A stretch of 64,000 nt of DNA from Arcuatula senhousia (taxonomy: Eukaryota; Mollusca; Bivalvia; Mytilida; Mytilidae), in the NCBI GenBank assembly GCA_963971305.1, contig OZ020304.1, positions 19,698,103 through 19,762,102 on the forward strand, given 5' to 3'. This document shows, one piece after another, positions 1 to 64,000 of this stretch. The notes beneath the pieces are model-generated. The model was not told the origin of the DNA. It saw nothing but the letters and a program-made list of their open reading frames with translations, and did not search any database. The position numbers and the translations under genes are program-made. The stretch's first letter is position 1. Each line of letters starts with the position of its first letter.

Positions 1-1168
1 ACTTTCCCTGACAAAAGTTTTCTACCCTGAAAAACAGACTCCCAGTTGCTATATATACAATTAGTAGCGTGTCCCATGGAAAGAAATACATCAAAATGAA
101 AAGAAAACAAAATAAAACAATAAAAATCTGAAGATTTCAACAACACCATATATCTTTATATAAAATATATACAACACTATAAAAGTAAATCTTTTTTTTT
201 TGATTTTGTCAAAGAGTGGGTAAAGAAATAGTAAATTATGCATACAAATTTAAAAATACTGAGATAAAAATCTTAAATACATATATCATAGATTTAACAA
301 AAGTATAACAATAAAAAATGTACATCACAACAACATTACGGCCAGCATAGAGAGAGTTGTACAATGTAAAGAGCATGCTAGTTTGACCTTTCCCATAGTT
401 TTTGATTATTTCACATGTATAACAATGATTTTTGTCTTAAAAATGCAACTACTCAATTCAATCATCGAAAGAGCGTTTGAACAAAAGTTTTTTTTAACTT
501 ACTGTTATATTCTAAAACCAAAATGGAAACAACATTGAGTGGTCTTATAAAAAGTTTCAATATTAACAATGGAAATATAATATCTTCTTTTACAAATTGA
601 GCTGTTTTTTTTTTTAATATATGTCTTGTCAGAAAGATTCTACATGTACATGAAGACTTCATTGAAGTAAAAATTCATAGATAACAACATCAAGAATATT
701 TTGTATGAGACAGAAAACAGGAAAAGGTCAATTATTTACAATGTGTGCATAAATTAAAATACAATATTTTACAAAGAATTTTCTCACATGATTTTGATAA
801 AATTTATTTCCAAGTTCCAATTGTCTTCCCAGAATAAAATTTATAGTCATATTGAAAGAAGTTTTTATTTTCCAGATTCCTAAAAATCACAATTATTTTC
901 CCGATGGTCAGGACCAAAATCACAAGTGTACACGTTATAAAGCATTAGAGCAATATACTGAAATTTAGACCTAAAACATCTGACACATGTAAATAGCTAT
1001 CAAAAATTTCAATCAGGTGAGACAGAACATCAGAAGTCACATGACAATACAAAAATCACATGATATCAAAACAAGGTCACATGACAAAACAATTTTTGTC
1101 ATGTGATTTATTGCTATAGAATTGTGACAACTGATGACATAGAAAACAACAAAGTTGTGCAGTAGACA
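1..1168 (-). other. PRKD 3' UTR and downstream sequence
   Basis: No coding sequence seen. AT-rich DNA following the PRKD stop. On the minus strand AATAAA hexamers occur at 1107-1112, 864-869 and 803-808; any of them could direct polyadenylation. The first would leave a very short 3' UTR. Which is used cannot be decided from sequence. Confidence 0.55.
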
Positions 1169-54168
<53,000 letters not shown>

Positions 54169-57100
54169 CTGCAAAGAGAGAAAACAATCGTATACAATGC
54201 ATTATTATAAAATGTCTGTGTGCACCATGACTGTATTTTACTCAGTGAAAACCCAGATATATTATAATGTTAAATGTCAACAGAGGACAGGGAAAGTCTT
54301 TCACCCAGCTTCTTATCGGTAATACCTGATTAATGAAACCCAGCCACTTTTTACTTTGAAAGATTCTTATTCATTTCTACTGTATACATTTAAGACTCAG
54401 GATTCCCACTATTTTTTAGACACAAAATTCAAGGGTTTTTCCAGGACTTTTCAAGGGTATTGTGGTCATTTTCAAGGATCAAAAGAGTATGCAAAAATTT
54501 TTAAAATTCAATATTTTTCAGCCTTTTTTTATCAAACGGTCAACAAATCTGCATATTACAAAATTCCAGGGTTTTTCAAGGATATTTGATAAAATTCAAG
54601 GATTTTTTCAGCTTTTTGAACATTGAAATGAAATTCAAGGACTTTTCCAGGTTTCCTTGAATTCAAGGATGGTGTGGGAACCCTGAAGACTTAAAGTAGT
54701 GCAGAACAATCATACATGTACATGTACACCGCATGAAGATAATTAAAACTACCACTATATTGAAATATATCTACAAACATAAAAATCTAGAGTTTGATAG
54801 CCTTCATACCTATTAAAATATATGACATGAAACACGTTTTCTTTCTATAAGCTATTATAGACTAGACATACATTTTTGAAATGTCATAAAAACATTTTCT
54901 TATTAAAATCATAATATCTAAATATCTTCTTTATACATTTTTACATGTAGTGCATTGTTGTAACATGTAACTATTCATCTTTGATCTAAATGGTAGTATT
55001 TTTTAATATACTAGGAGCATAGTAAGTGCCTAGTAGGTGAAACAAATATTGATTCCTTTTGATTCCATGTACACATATATAAACCCTGTCAGTGTATCAG
55101 TCATTTATTCTGATACTTGTAAATGTACTTTTGACAGTTACAGTTAATTGCAGATATTGTCTTTCCAGAAATCTTCATTGCATTGGCATAATGCATTACA
55201 TGTAATAAGCTTTTAGGATGGAGATAAACTGATTGACAAAATGTACTTTGTCTGTTCTAATAACAGGCTGTAGATCAACTACAAATATAAAAATGCTTGA
55301 TTTATAGTTATACATTGTAATAATACTTATTCTTGATATGTCTTTTCATTTAAGGCAAAATGACAATAAGCTAAATTTTAGTTTAAAATTGGGAGCTGAA
55401 GTGAACTTTGAAAGATTCAATTTGATTTCATATGAAATCTAAATTAAGGCTAGCATTGCTTTTTCTCTTGATTCAAAAATTATACCAAGTAAATCTACAT
55501 GTAGCAGTACAATGCATATGTATGAGCTAATGATGATTATTGATACCACTGATAAATATGTGTGCTGGAACAGGTAAAACAAATATACCCCTGCTCTTCT
55601 TTGAAGCTAGTTTAAAATACTACATGTATTAATAAAACAATAAAGTGAAGTGTATTCATAAAGACTGAAAACATGCTGAAGAGAACCATTATGTTGTTAA
55701 TACATTGTAACTTGAATTATAGATATATAGGTTTTTAAACTTGCTTTTCCTAACTTTAGCAGGGCCTAAAACTTTTACTACATGTACATGTAGAGCTCAA
55801 CCTGTCAACAGAACCCCAAATAAACCAAAACCTGTCTAACCAAACCTGGTTTTCACCCACTTCTCTTACTTTCCAACATATTTTTAACCTGTATAATCTG
55901 ACCACCTGTCTATACCAGATAAGTTCCTTAGTCCCAGCTTGAAAGGTTTTACTGTATTAGAAAGTATGACTTGGAGGAAGTTCACACCATGTAAACATTT
56001 TGTAGGGGAAATATTACATTACTACTAAATGATATGTTAAAGTTTACATTAATAAAATCATTAAAATTGTAAACAAAAAATTTAGTAATTTGATCAGTAA
56101 AACATGTAAAAGCTGTTTTACTACCTTATCAATTTTGTGTGGGAGTATAAGGGTTCAAGTGAAAAGTATACATGAAATTAAAGCACCACACCTATTGAAA
56201 GTGTCGTGTTTTAATCATGTTAATTATAATTTTAGAAATCTGTCTGTTTTCAACATGATAACTTCTGCCAGGGAATTATGTTACAGGAATCTATACAATA
56301 TCTATACCTGTTAAAACAGAAACTGATACTACAGTCATGTCTGTTTTATTTTATATCTTTTCCTGACAATGTGATTTGTAAAACATGATTTGTCAAAATT
56401 TATAGAGATGTTTTATAGTGTTTGGAAAAACGATCCAAAATCTAATATTTCTTTTTAATGTTTTAACAAGAGTCTTTTAAAAATGAGATGCTTGTTCTTT
56501 CAAGAGCTCATAACTGTGCATTGAAATTTTTGAAACATTATGATATACTGAACAATGAAATGAACACACCACCTGTCATTGTTAAAGAAATAGAATTCTG
56601 AGTGTTTTTGATGTCACTATAAGTACTATGAGACATGTATAAAGCAATCTATTGACTATCATTGTATACTGTACTGTTACATATATTTTTGTATGAAGCT
56701 GTCTAAAAAGCACAAAAACCTAGCTGTTTCAATAAATTCAAATTTCTTTAAATGTCAAAAGAACCTATTGAAAAAAAAACAGCTAATCAGGAAAAACTGA
56801 CCAAAAAATCTGTTTAAAATAACCAAGAATTTTAGAAAATTAGCAACTGCAATTTTTTGGCATTAAGTAAATTTTAAAACACAGACAGACTGCATTCCAG
56901 ACTTGGTGAAGTATAATTTTGATCTGTCTAAGCAAATGTCATTTTTTTTAGCTTCTTCATGATATTTAACTAAAACTTTCTTAATTTTCTAATGATCACA
57001 ATCAAGTAAACACTTATATACAAACAAGATTAAATCCAGATCTAGACTTACTGGGCAATACTTTTTATCAAAGTTTTATATGCACTAATGAATATTCTTT

Positions 57101-57449
57101 ACACTAACTTCTAGACTGTTGTAGGAGATGTGTAGCTCATTACCTATAAACATAAGAATTTGTTCCTGACTGCCAAATATTAGGACAACCACATCAAATG
57201 TAGCCATAGTGGCAAACTTTAGTTTCCATTGGCAATGTTGGCTATACATATTGTTAAACCAAGACAAACATACATGTATCAGAGGATGTCCTCAAACTTT
57301 CATCTTTACATATATTTGTGGGACAATATATAATTAAAGTCAAATGCTAGACTACAGCTAAATTTTAATGATATTTCCATCAATCATCATTCAAGATTAA
57401 AGTGAAGAAAGACTTCAAACCTCTTACATGCAAAAAATGTGGCATCTAA
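54169..57449 (-). other. Presumed PRKD first intron, mostly unremarkable
   Basis: No exon matching the PKD N-terminus was found. Besides the TIR element at 54398-54685, the DNA is AT-rich with scattered TACATG repeats. Confidence 0.45.
54398..54685. mobile_element. hAT-like TIR element, CAGGGTTCCCAC ends
   Basis: Left CAGGATTCCCACTATTTT, right GGTGTGGGAACCCTG. Internal TTCAAGG(G/A)(T/C)TTTTCC(A)AGG phrases are repeated in both orientations. 288 bp, non-coding. Confidence 0.7.
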
Positions 57450-57735
57450 TGGGACATTAAATGATACCCCGCCACAATATATCAATAGTTCAGAAAATTT
57501 GATTTTTCAAAGTGGCCAATTTCAAAAACAATTTTTCAGATCATGCTGGAAATTGATCTTGGCCTGTTTTTACATGTAATTGTACTAATCAGCTATGCAA
57601 AATATCATTCAAATCCTTTGACACGTTTTCAAGTTATTGGTCGGAAACCTTCAGGGGACGGACAGACGAACAGACACTGAAAAAAACTGAGGGTATAACA
57701 TAATACCTCGCCACCATGTATGGCGGGGTATAAAA
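57450..57735 (-). mobile_element. Element C copy 2, opposite orientation
   Basis: GACATTAAATGATACCCCGC at the left is the inverse of the element C right end. The core CAAGTTATTGGTCGGAAACC, GGGGACGGACAGACGAACAG and the hairpin ATACCTCGCCACCATGTATG/GCGGGGTAT follow. One core only. Confidence 0.75.
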
Positions 57736-58740
57736 AGGTCAAAATGTGATTTCATCCTTTAGTTTTGTTTAGTTACTTGTTGCAAACCACAATACAGATT
57801 TGCACTTCATATCATTCAAGTGTTGATTTTGTGGAAATTTCAATTGTTTTAACCTCAAAAATCAATTATGTCAATAAACCACTTTGGGTTGAGAATATTG
57901 AGAGACTCAGGGCTTTTTGCACTCAAAACAAGTAGTTTGTACAGGAAGGATTTCTATGCATAAATACCATAACAGTGAATTTGAACTTTATATAACATGC
58001 ATGTTCTTTTTATACATGAATTTCATTCCCACATAAAATACTAAATTGGTTCACCAGCTTCCTGAATTTCATATCTGGACCACTCTGTACATGTTTGGTA
58101 GATGACACATCTGTGTCAATGTCGACTAAAACTATAATCTAACATTTTAACATGTATTTGTAAGTTACAAGTATATATTCAGCAAATATAAACTAAAATA
58201 ATCTTATTCATTTTTTACTGTAAATGGAAGGTTCTGTTTCATATTTCATTTTTCATTTTATTATAAACTTTATATATATAATACAAGTGTCAGTGAAAAA
58301 CATCATTTTTTTTTCATTTGTTTAATGTTACATAATAATATCAATGTTTTGTGTATATGTTGTACTACAAAAGCCTTTTTATTCATTTCCTTTTTTTGGC
58401 AATAAAAATTTAAAAGATTTATATGATAATTCACACATGTCCAATAAATAAGTCCTCATCAATTGTTTTAAACAAGTGTAACACATTGTCTATGCACGAA
58501 AAAGAGTTTCTAATGGGACATGATATGATAACAGCTGTGCAAAATTGTATTTGAGTCCCTTTGACCTGCTGTTAAAGTGTTTTCAGTTTTTAAATAGATT
58601 TGGTGTCATCTGCATTCTATTTCATATATCATTATTCATAGTTACAGTTATAAGACAGTAAAGTAATATACCAACAACCAGCTTTTTTTTAAAGAAAGGT
58701 TCAAAGTTCCAAAATTTGTCAAATTTTGTCATCTTCAATA
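57736..58740 (-). other. Presumed first intron or upstream DNA, unremarkable
   Basis: AT-rich; nothing recognised. Confidence 0.45.
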
Positions 58741-58744
58741 GTTT

Positions 58745-58925
58745 TATACTTATGTCATTTTTGAGCATTACAGCGGTCAAGTGTGTCGGTTTTGTGTGAT
58801 GATGCATCATCAAATCAAGTGTTTGACGTGTTGTGTCGGATTTAAAATCGACATACTTGATTTTTTTACATCAGTCGATGGATGCTTCTTAGCTAGCTGT
58901 CAGTAACTTCGAGTGTTCTCAAGAG
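58745..58925 (+). repeat. Dispersed repeat, copy 2
   Basis: Same ordered blocks as 34215-34390 on the other strand: TCGGTTTTGTGTGATGATG, TTTTTTTACATCAGTCGATG, CTTCTTAGCTAGCTGTCAGT. Confidence 0.7.
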
Positions 58926-60000
58926 AGTATCTTTACGTCCCGTTAATTACCTGTTGTCCTTTTGTCTCAGATACTCTCTTGTTGAATTGAACTTCTATCG
59001 ATTTGATTTTTACTGTGTGTTAGTTTGTGCTTTGTTATTGATTATCATTAGGGGGAAGGTTGGCGCCAAAAAACTAGTTTAACCCCGCCACATTTTAATG
59101 TGCCTGTCCTAAGCCAGGAATCTTTATCAAAGCTTATGTTTGTATTTAGTCGAATTTTTGTTAATTGTTTTTTGTCAAGAAGAGGGTCTTTCAATGCACT
59201 TTGGGATTGGGCTTGAATCATATGTATTTTATTTTCAATCCAGGGGCCAATTGAAAAACAGCGAGCAGCGACCGCTGGTCACATTGAAGGCTGCTGGCTG
59301 TTTTCCATTGTGGATATTTAAAATATACGTTTATAATGTAGGTTGTGTCGCGTACACTTATTCCACATCTCATTTTCTTCTATTTTTACAAATTGTCAGT
59401 ACATTTAACCAGTATATCTCATTAGTATTACCAGTAACCTAGACCAAAGGGGCGTTTGGCTGAACACCTACATGTAAGGATATGAACATTGTTAATACAT
59501 GTACATCATGGACAATATACAATGTAACTCTCAATGCAGATCTTATCCAAGGGATCAAAAGTTCAGACAATAGGAATCTATTTTCTGATACTGTGCTTAA
59601 TTTATGCTTGGTCAAATTTATTTGTATCATACACAATGATGCTTGTATGTTTCCTCACATCTGAAGCAACTCCTGTGCGATTGATCTGTCTTATATTCTT
59701 ACCATAAAATTAAATGTTCATGTACTGTCAGTCTGTCATCGTTGTCATCCATTTACAAAAAATGCAAGTGAACAATCTTATCATGTATAAACTTGTATAT
59801 AAAAAGCTGGGTTTAACTTACAATTCAACAATGTTTCTTACATATGAACATACATGTTATAATAAAAGAGAAGGATACCTGGAATAAAAAACGGAAATTT
59901 TAATTTAATTCAAAAATTCACAATTAAAAACAGCCAGAAGTCTGCATACATTTTGTGTAAAGTATTTAAGTAATTACCATGATTACAGCTTTCTTCACTG
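58926..60000. other. Repeat-derived non-coding stretch
   Basis: GTTTAACCCCGCCACATTTT then AATGTGCCTGTCCTAAGCCA at 59080-59118 is a phrase I associate with a repeat common in mussel DNA (from memory, unverified). The ~100-codon plus-strand frame following it shows no domain and is not called a gene. Confidence 0.45.
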
Positions 60001-60214
60001 CTTTGAGGACTTTGGGTCAGGCCAAAAAAAAGTATTGTGTGTTTCTGATTTCCTTCCCCACCATGGTTTAACCAGCCCTAACCTTTTATTATTCTTTTTG
60101 CTTAAAAGTATCTACATTGTACTCCCCATTCACTCAAGGTACTATCATACCATAATATGTCCATAATTTTTTGTGTTCGAATAAAAAATAAGAGACACCA
60201 ATAAAACTAACTAA

Positions 60215-60690
60215 TTTCTAGTGGGTGGTGCCGTGTTACCAAGACTTATCTAGTAGTGAAATATCATTGACCCACAACATTTGGTATCCAAGATATGGAC
60301 CTTTACTGAAAACTTGACCATGGCCATCCATGCCTAAAATAAAGGTCACAGTGACTCAATTTCTATTGGGTGGTGTTTTGTTACCCAAAACACATCTGGT
60401 GGTGAAATACCATCGACCCCAAACATGTAGTATCTAAAATGTGGACCTTTACTTACATGTATTTACTAAGAACTTAACCAGTCATTCCTGTGTAAAATAT
60501 TTCTAGTGGGTGGTGTCACATTACCCAAGACACATCTAGTGGTGAAATATCATTGACCCCCTACATGATCTACATGTACATGTTTACATGTACTACAATG
60601 TAAGTATCCAAGTTATGGACCTTAACCAAGAATTTAACAAAAGAATACAGGTGGCACTTTGGCAGGGTCCTAATTTCTAGTAACTAAATG
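60215..60690. repeat. Three to four tandem ~142-bp units
   Basis: Units start ATTTCTAGTGGGTGGTG (60217, 60359, 60501; a partial at about 60671), followed by TTACC(C)AAGACTTATCTAGT-like and GTGAAATATCATTGACCC blocks. Diverged; non-coding. Confidence 0.75.
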
Positions 60691-61159
60691 ATCTTGACCA
60701 CAAATACATGTACCTGCTGTTAATTGTACAACTGCAGTAAAAATTCTGCAAAATTCATTTATACATGTACAAAAATGTACATATGAATCTATAACATGCC
60801 AGAGAATTTTTTCAACATATACATTGTAACCGATACAAAAGAGTCAACAAACATGTTTAACAAATATTTACTTTTTCTCTCTTTTAGATACATAGTACAT
60901 GTATATTATATATTTAGGAAGTAGTAACTGTAAATGTCCTTCCTGTATAAATGGACAACAATATAGCCTTCAGACAATAATACTTTTTTACATGTACTTA
61001 ATACAACCGTCTATAGACCTTATAATGATGACAAATCTAGATTTAATCATCCATACATTTCTTTGATGTCCTCAAAACTGAGTTAAAACTGACATTAAAA
61101 TAAGACAGTGCATAACACTTTGCATGTAAAAAAAAATGTATTAGTAAGCATGTACATGA

Positions 61160-61337
61160 CAGTGTTCTCCCTAGGTCCATATAGCACTGTGGTACCACTG
61201 TGCTATATTTTTTACCACAGTGCTATCTTGTAAGGATTTATAATAGAATGTGTTAGGACAACAGTGCTATAATTTTCAGAAAACCATGTTTTTACTGATT
61301 ACCACAGTGCTATTGAAAATTTCTGGGGAGAACACTG
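61160..61337 (-). mobile_element. 178-bp TIR element, CAGTGTTCTCCC family, copy 2
   Basis: Reverse orientation of 41138-41315 with the same length and only a handful of substitutions, indicating recent mobility of the family. Confidence 0.85.
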
Positions 61338-61908
61338 CGTGTACATTGTACATGTATACAATGTATGTACAAATGTACTGCACATGTACATGTACATGAA
61401 CAGTATGTTCAGGGACTTATAACTACCATAGTCACAATCCCAAGAGTTATTGGTGTTTTTTTTTCAAAGATACATGAATACATTCGTTCATGTACATGTA
61501 CATACACTTAATTTATTTAGTAAAGATTTTAATCATGTTAACAAAATTTACTTGCCAGAAAAATCTTTTGACAAATGAGTGTTCATTTATCTTTAGCATA
61601 TTAATAAATAAATAGAGTACATGTACTAAAATAATATGAACAGGTGACAATATTACCTGTTCATGTGGATAATGAAAACAGCATGATATTAAAATTTTAT
61701 TACTCCGGTCATACAGGGTTTGAGACCTGTCTAACAAGATAGGCTTCAATAGAAACAAGTTCTGGTACATCACTTAGTACATGTATTTAAATGTACATCA
61801 TGCCATGCATGCCATTCAGTTATTTGTAGAATATTTATTTTTATTTTATAAATGATAATATCAAATGTGTTGTCTTACTGTTGTGTTGTTCTTTTATTAC
61901 ATGTATAT

Positions 61909-62120
61909 CAGGGATCATTTTAGGAGGGGCCATGTGTCAAATCCCACATCATTTTTGAAAATGGCCCATCAAAATAATTCAGATGGGCCATCGGCCCTTT
62001 AATTTCAGAATAAATTCATGATTTTATAGAGAAAATAAAAGGAAAAGGCACACACAGCCCATGGTCCATATTAAAAATGGGTCATTGACCTGTCCAGCTC
62101 ATTATTCAGAATGATCCCTG
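61909..62120. mobile_element. hAT-like TIR element, CAGGGATCATT ends
   Basis: CAGGGATCATTTTAGGAGGG at the left and CAGAATGATCCCTG at the right. Inner GGCCCATC / GATGGGCC and ATGGTCCAT phrases. 212 bp, no coding capacity. Confidence 0.75.
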
Positions 62121-62128
62121 TTATATAC

Positions 62129-62686
62129 TTAAGGTAGATGGGGTGTCTATCACTGAGCATCTTTTTTGCACATCTATCATAATTGGAGAATTTATAATGC
62201 TTGTTACTCTAATGGATTTTTATTGGGCTAGGTAAACATCTTCATCAATAGTTACAACAAAAATTAGGATAAAATACACCTTTTTGCGAATTTCAATATT
62301 TTCCCGTACTTTTTAAGGGGAGATAATTTGTATAGAAATAATAAGGGAAAAAACACATTTTTCACTTTTTTCAAAAATTTTGATGGTGAACTTTATTTTT
62401 TATTTAGTGTATTTAAAAATCATTCGAAAACAAAGATTTTCACAAATTTTAAGAAAAATCTATGGAGTGGAATTTTTTAGGTAAGAGAAATTTGAATTTT
62501 CTCTATTGATCCTATATAAAAAGTACTAAAATCATCCATTTTTTACAGTCGTTTCTACAAAAATTCTCATGGTGAACTTTTATTTTATTATCGAGATTTA
62601 AAGTACCAGTCTACGGCTACATGTAACTGTGGTCAAAATTTAAGAAAATTCTATGAATAACTTTTAAGACACCCCATCTACCTTAA
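62129..62686. mobile_element. TTAA-flanked TIR element (piggyBac-like MITE)
   Basis: TTAAGGTAGATGGGGTGTCT at the left and AGACACCCCATCTACCTTAA at the right: perfect inverted ends bounded by TTAA, the piggyBac target-site duplication. 558 bp; AT-rich, non-coding. Confidence 0.8.
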
Positions 62687-64000
62687 TTGTGTGACATAAA
62701 TTGGATAATCTCATGTCATTCATGTTACTTTAATTTGTATTAACACTGGTAATATTCCTTTTTAATTTTAGAATTTATACCAATAAAATTATTTGAATTT
62801 ACAACAAATGTAACCACCTTCATGACCATGGGGAGACATGTGCATGTAGTACATGAAAATGAAAAATGAAACTTGGAACTTACATGTTCATATCATTATC
62901 TAACCCATGCACTAAGCATTTTCCATATGTACAGTTGTACGTACCCTCTTTCCAAACAATCTATATGTAGGTACAAGTTTGATATGTGTATGACCTGTTA
63001 AATGAACACATCAACTGACATGAGTGAGTCTAATCAACAATAAAATAAATTCTGTCAAAGACAAAAATGGCTGGATATTGTAAAACAGGAAGTAGGTGAG
63101 CAACAGCCATGAAATCAAATCCCATGTTATGGGTCTCTGATGCTGTATACCAATTGCAAAATTTTAAGAGGCTGTGATAAGTAGTTGCTGCGAAAACCCT
63201 TTTACTAAAATTTCTTCCTTGCTCGCATGGCAGCTGGACATTCACCATTTTATAACCCAGATTTTTCACTCCATAAAATCCTGCCAAAAATTATAAAGGG
63301 CATGAGCTTCATGAAGGACAAAGGGGATGTTCTTTTAAAGAACTTCTTTATGAGTTTTATAACAAAACATCTGTTTGAGAAGCATCCATCTCTGACACTG
63401 TTGTTCTTTTGAACTTTTATCTTAAACCCCTTTAAACAAAACTAAAACAGGCATGGTAAATCAATATCGCGCTTCATGTTGAAAATGTGCAAAGGTGTAG
63501 GCTTTTACACACCAATAAAACTCAAAAATATTGCATTCATTGAATGTATATAATTGGTGTCTTCCCATTTATCCAACTTTTTAAAAATAGCTATTCCCAC
63601 CTATCCAACTTTGATTTTGTTCACATGTTGGGTTGTTTATTTAAGAGATTATAAGGTGCCATGAAGAAATTATGACAGTAAATTTGTTCCAAATTACAAG
63701 TAATTACAAAAAATGCAAGTATATGAATTGAAAAAGAAAAAAATTAATGGGATTGAAAAAAAATATATTTTAGTTATTTACTAAAATAATTTTCATTTTT
63801 GGGTTGTTTTTTTTCCAAAGTATGATAATGAAAAAAAATACTTAGCTGAAAATTTTCAATGTTATAAATATTGAAAGTTTGAAAAATCTTGTATTTCAAT
63901 TGTGCATTTGTACTTGGTTAAAATAGAAAATGTTTGCCCTGTGCCTGAATGTTCATCAAATCCTACATTCAAGCAAAAAAAAATTAAAAAATTAAAAAAA
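62687..64000. other. Unremarkable DNA with a small element fragment
   Basis: At 63060-63210 a GGAAGTAG-box fragment (AAAACAGGAAGTAGGTGAGC, GATGCTGTATACCAATTGCA, AGTTGCTGCGAAAACCC) matches the tandem-core family of 29486-30470. The rest is AT-rich; no exon recognised. The PRKD start probably lies beyond this edge. Confidence 0.5.

Noticed and set aside
59140..59442. 100-codon plus-strand frame
   Set aside because: Lies next to a repeat phrase, no recognisable domain, no splice or homologous context.

Overview
This window reads as AT-rich animal nuclear DNA. It has one intron-rich gene on the minus strand, short exons with GT/AG borders, and dense non-autonomous transposons and satellites. Several repeat families (tandem cores plus ACGG/GACA microsatellites plus a terminal hairpin, like the bivalve pearl/Helitron-related elements) point to a mollusc, most likely a bivalve such as a mussel; the species is an inference. 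No bacterial-type gene, rRNA, tRNA or CRISPR array was found.

The gene is protein kinase D (PRKD family; vertebrate paralogues PRKD1/2/3), a diacylglycerol-responsive Ser/Thr kinase. Nineteen constitutive coding exons can be placed between 54168 and 1169. They join in phase into 2,400 bases (799 residues plus stop). Order: end of the N-terminal ubiquitin-like fold (54030-54168), C1a zinc finger (38431-38562, 36838-37010), C1b (28149-28377, 27221-27298), acidic linker (26016-26148), PH domain (24974-25097, 18811-18888, 15299-15569), kinase domain (13745-13858 to 2586-2671) and tail (1169-1375). The first coding exon and the promoter were not found and probably lie beyond 64000. A further exon at 4068-4156 encodes a second version of kinase subdomain X-XI in the same phase as 2586-2671; the two look mutually exclusive.

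The most unusual feature is repeated duplication of this gene's own splice junctions. Downstream of three exons the intron begins with tandem repeats whose unit contains that exon's 3' end plus its 5' splice site: about 56 copies of a 98-bp satellite after PH exon 1 (19495-25003), a 45-bp array after the acidic-linker exon (about 25560-26015), and three decayed copies after C1a exon 1 (38191-38430). A fourth case duplicates a 3' splice site beside a transposon (15558-15622).

The remainder is intron filled with transposon remnants: Helitron/pearl-like elements nested in each other (10164-12570, 15623-17855), related elements at 26226, 29486, 40854, 43625, 45637 and 57450, several TIR elements, and a 41-bp minisatellite (48232-50617). 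The region from 54169 to 64000 is presumed first intron or upstream DNA and holds only repeats.
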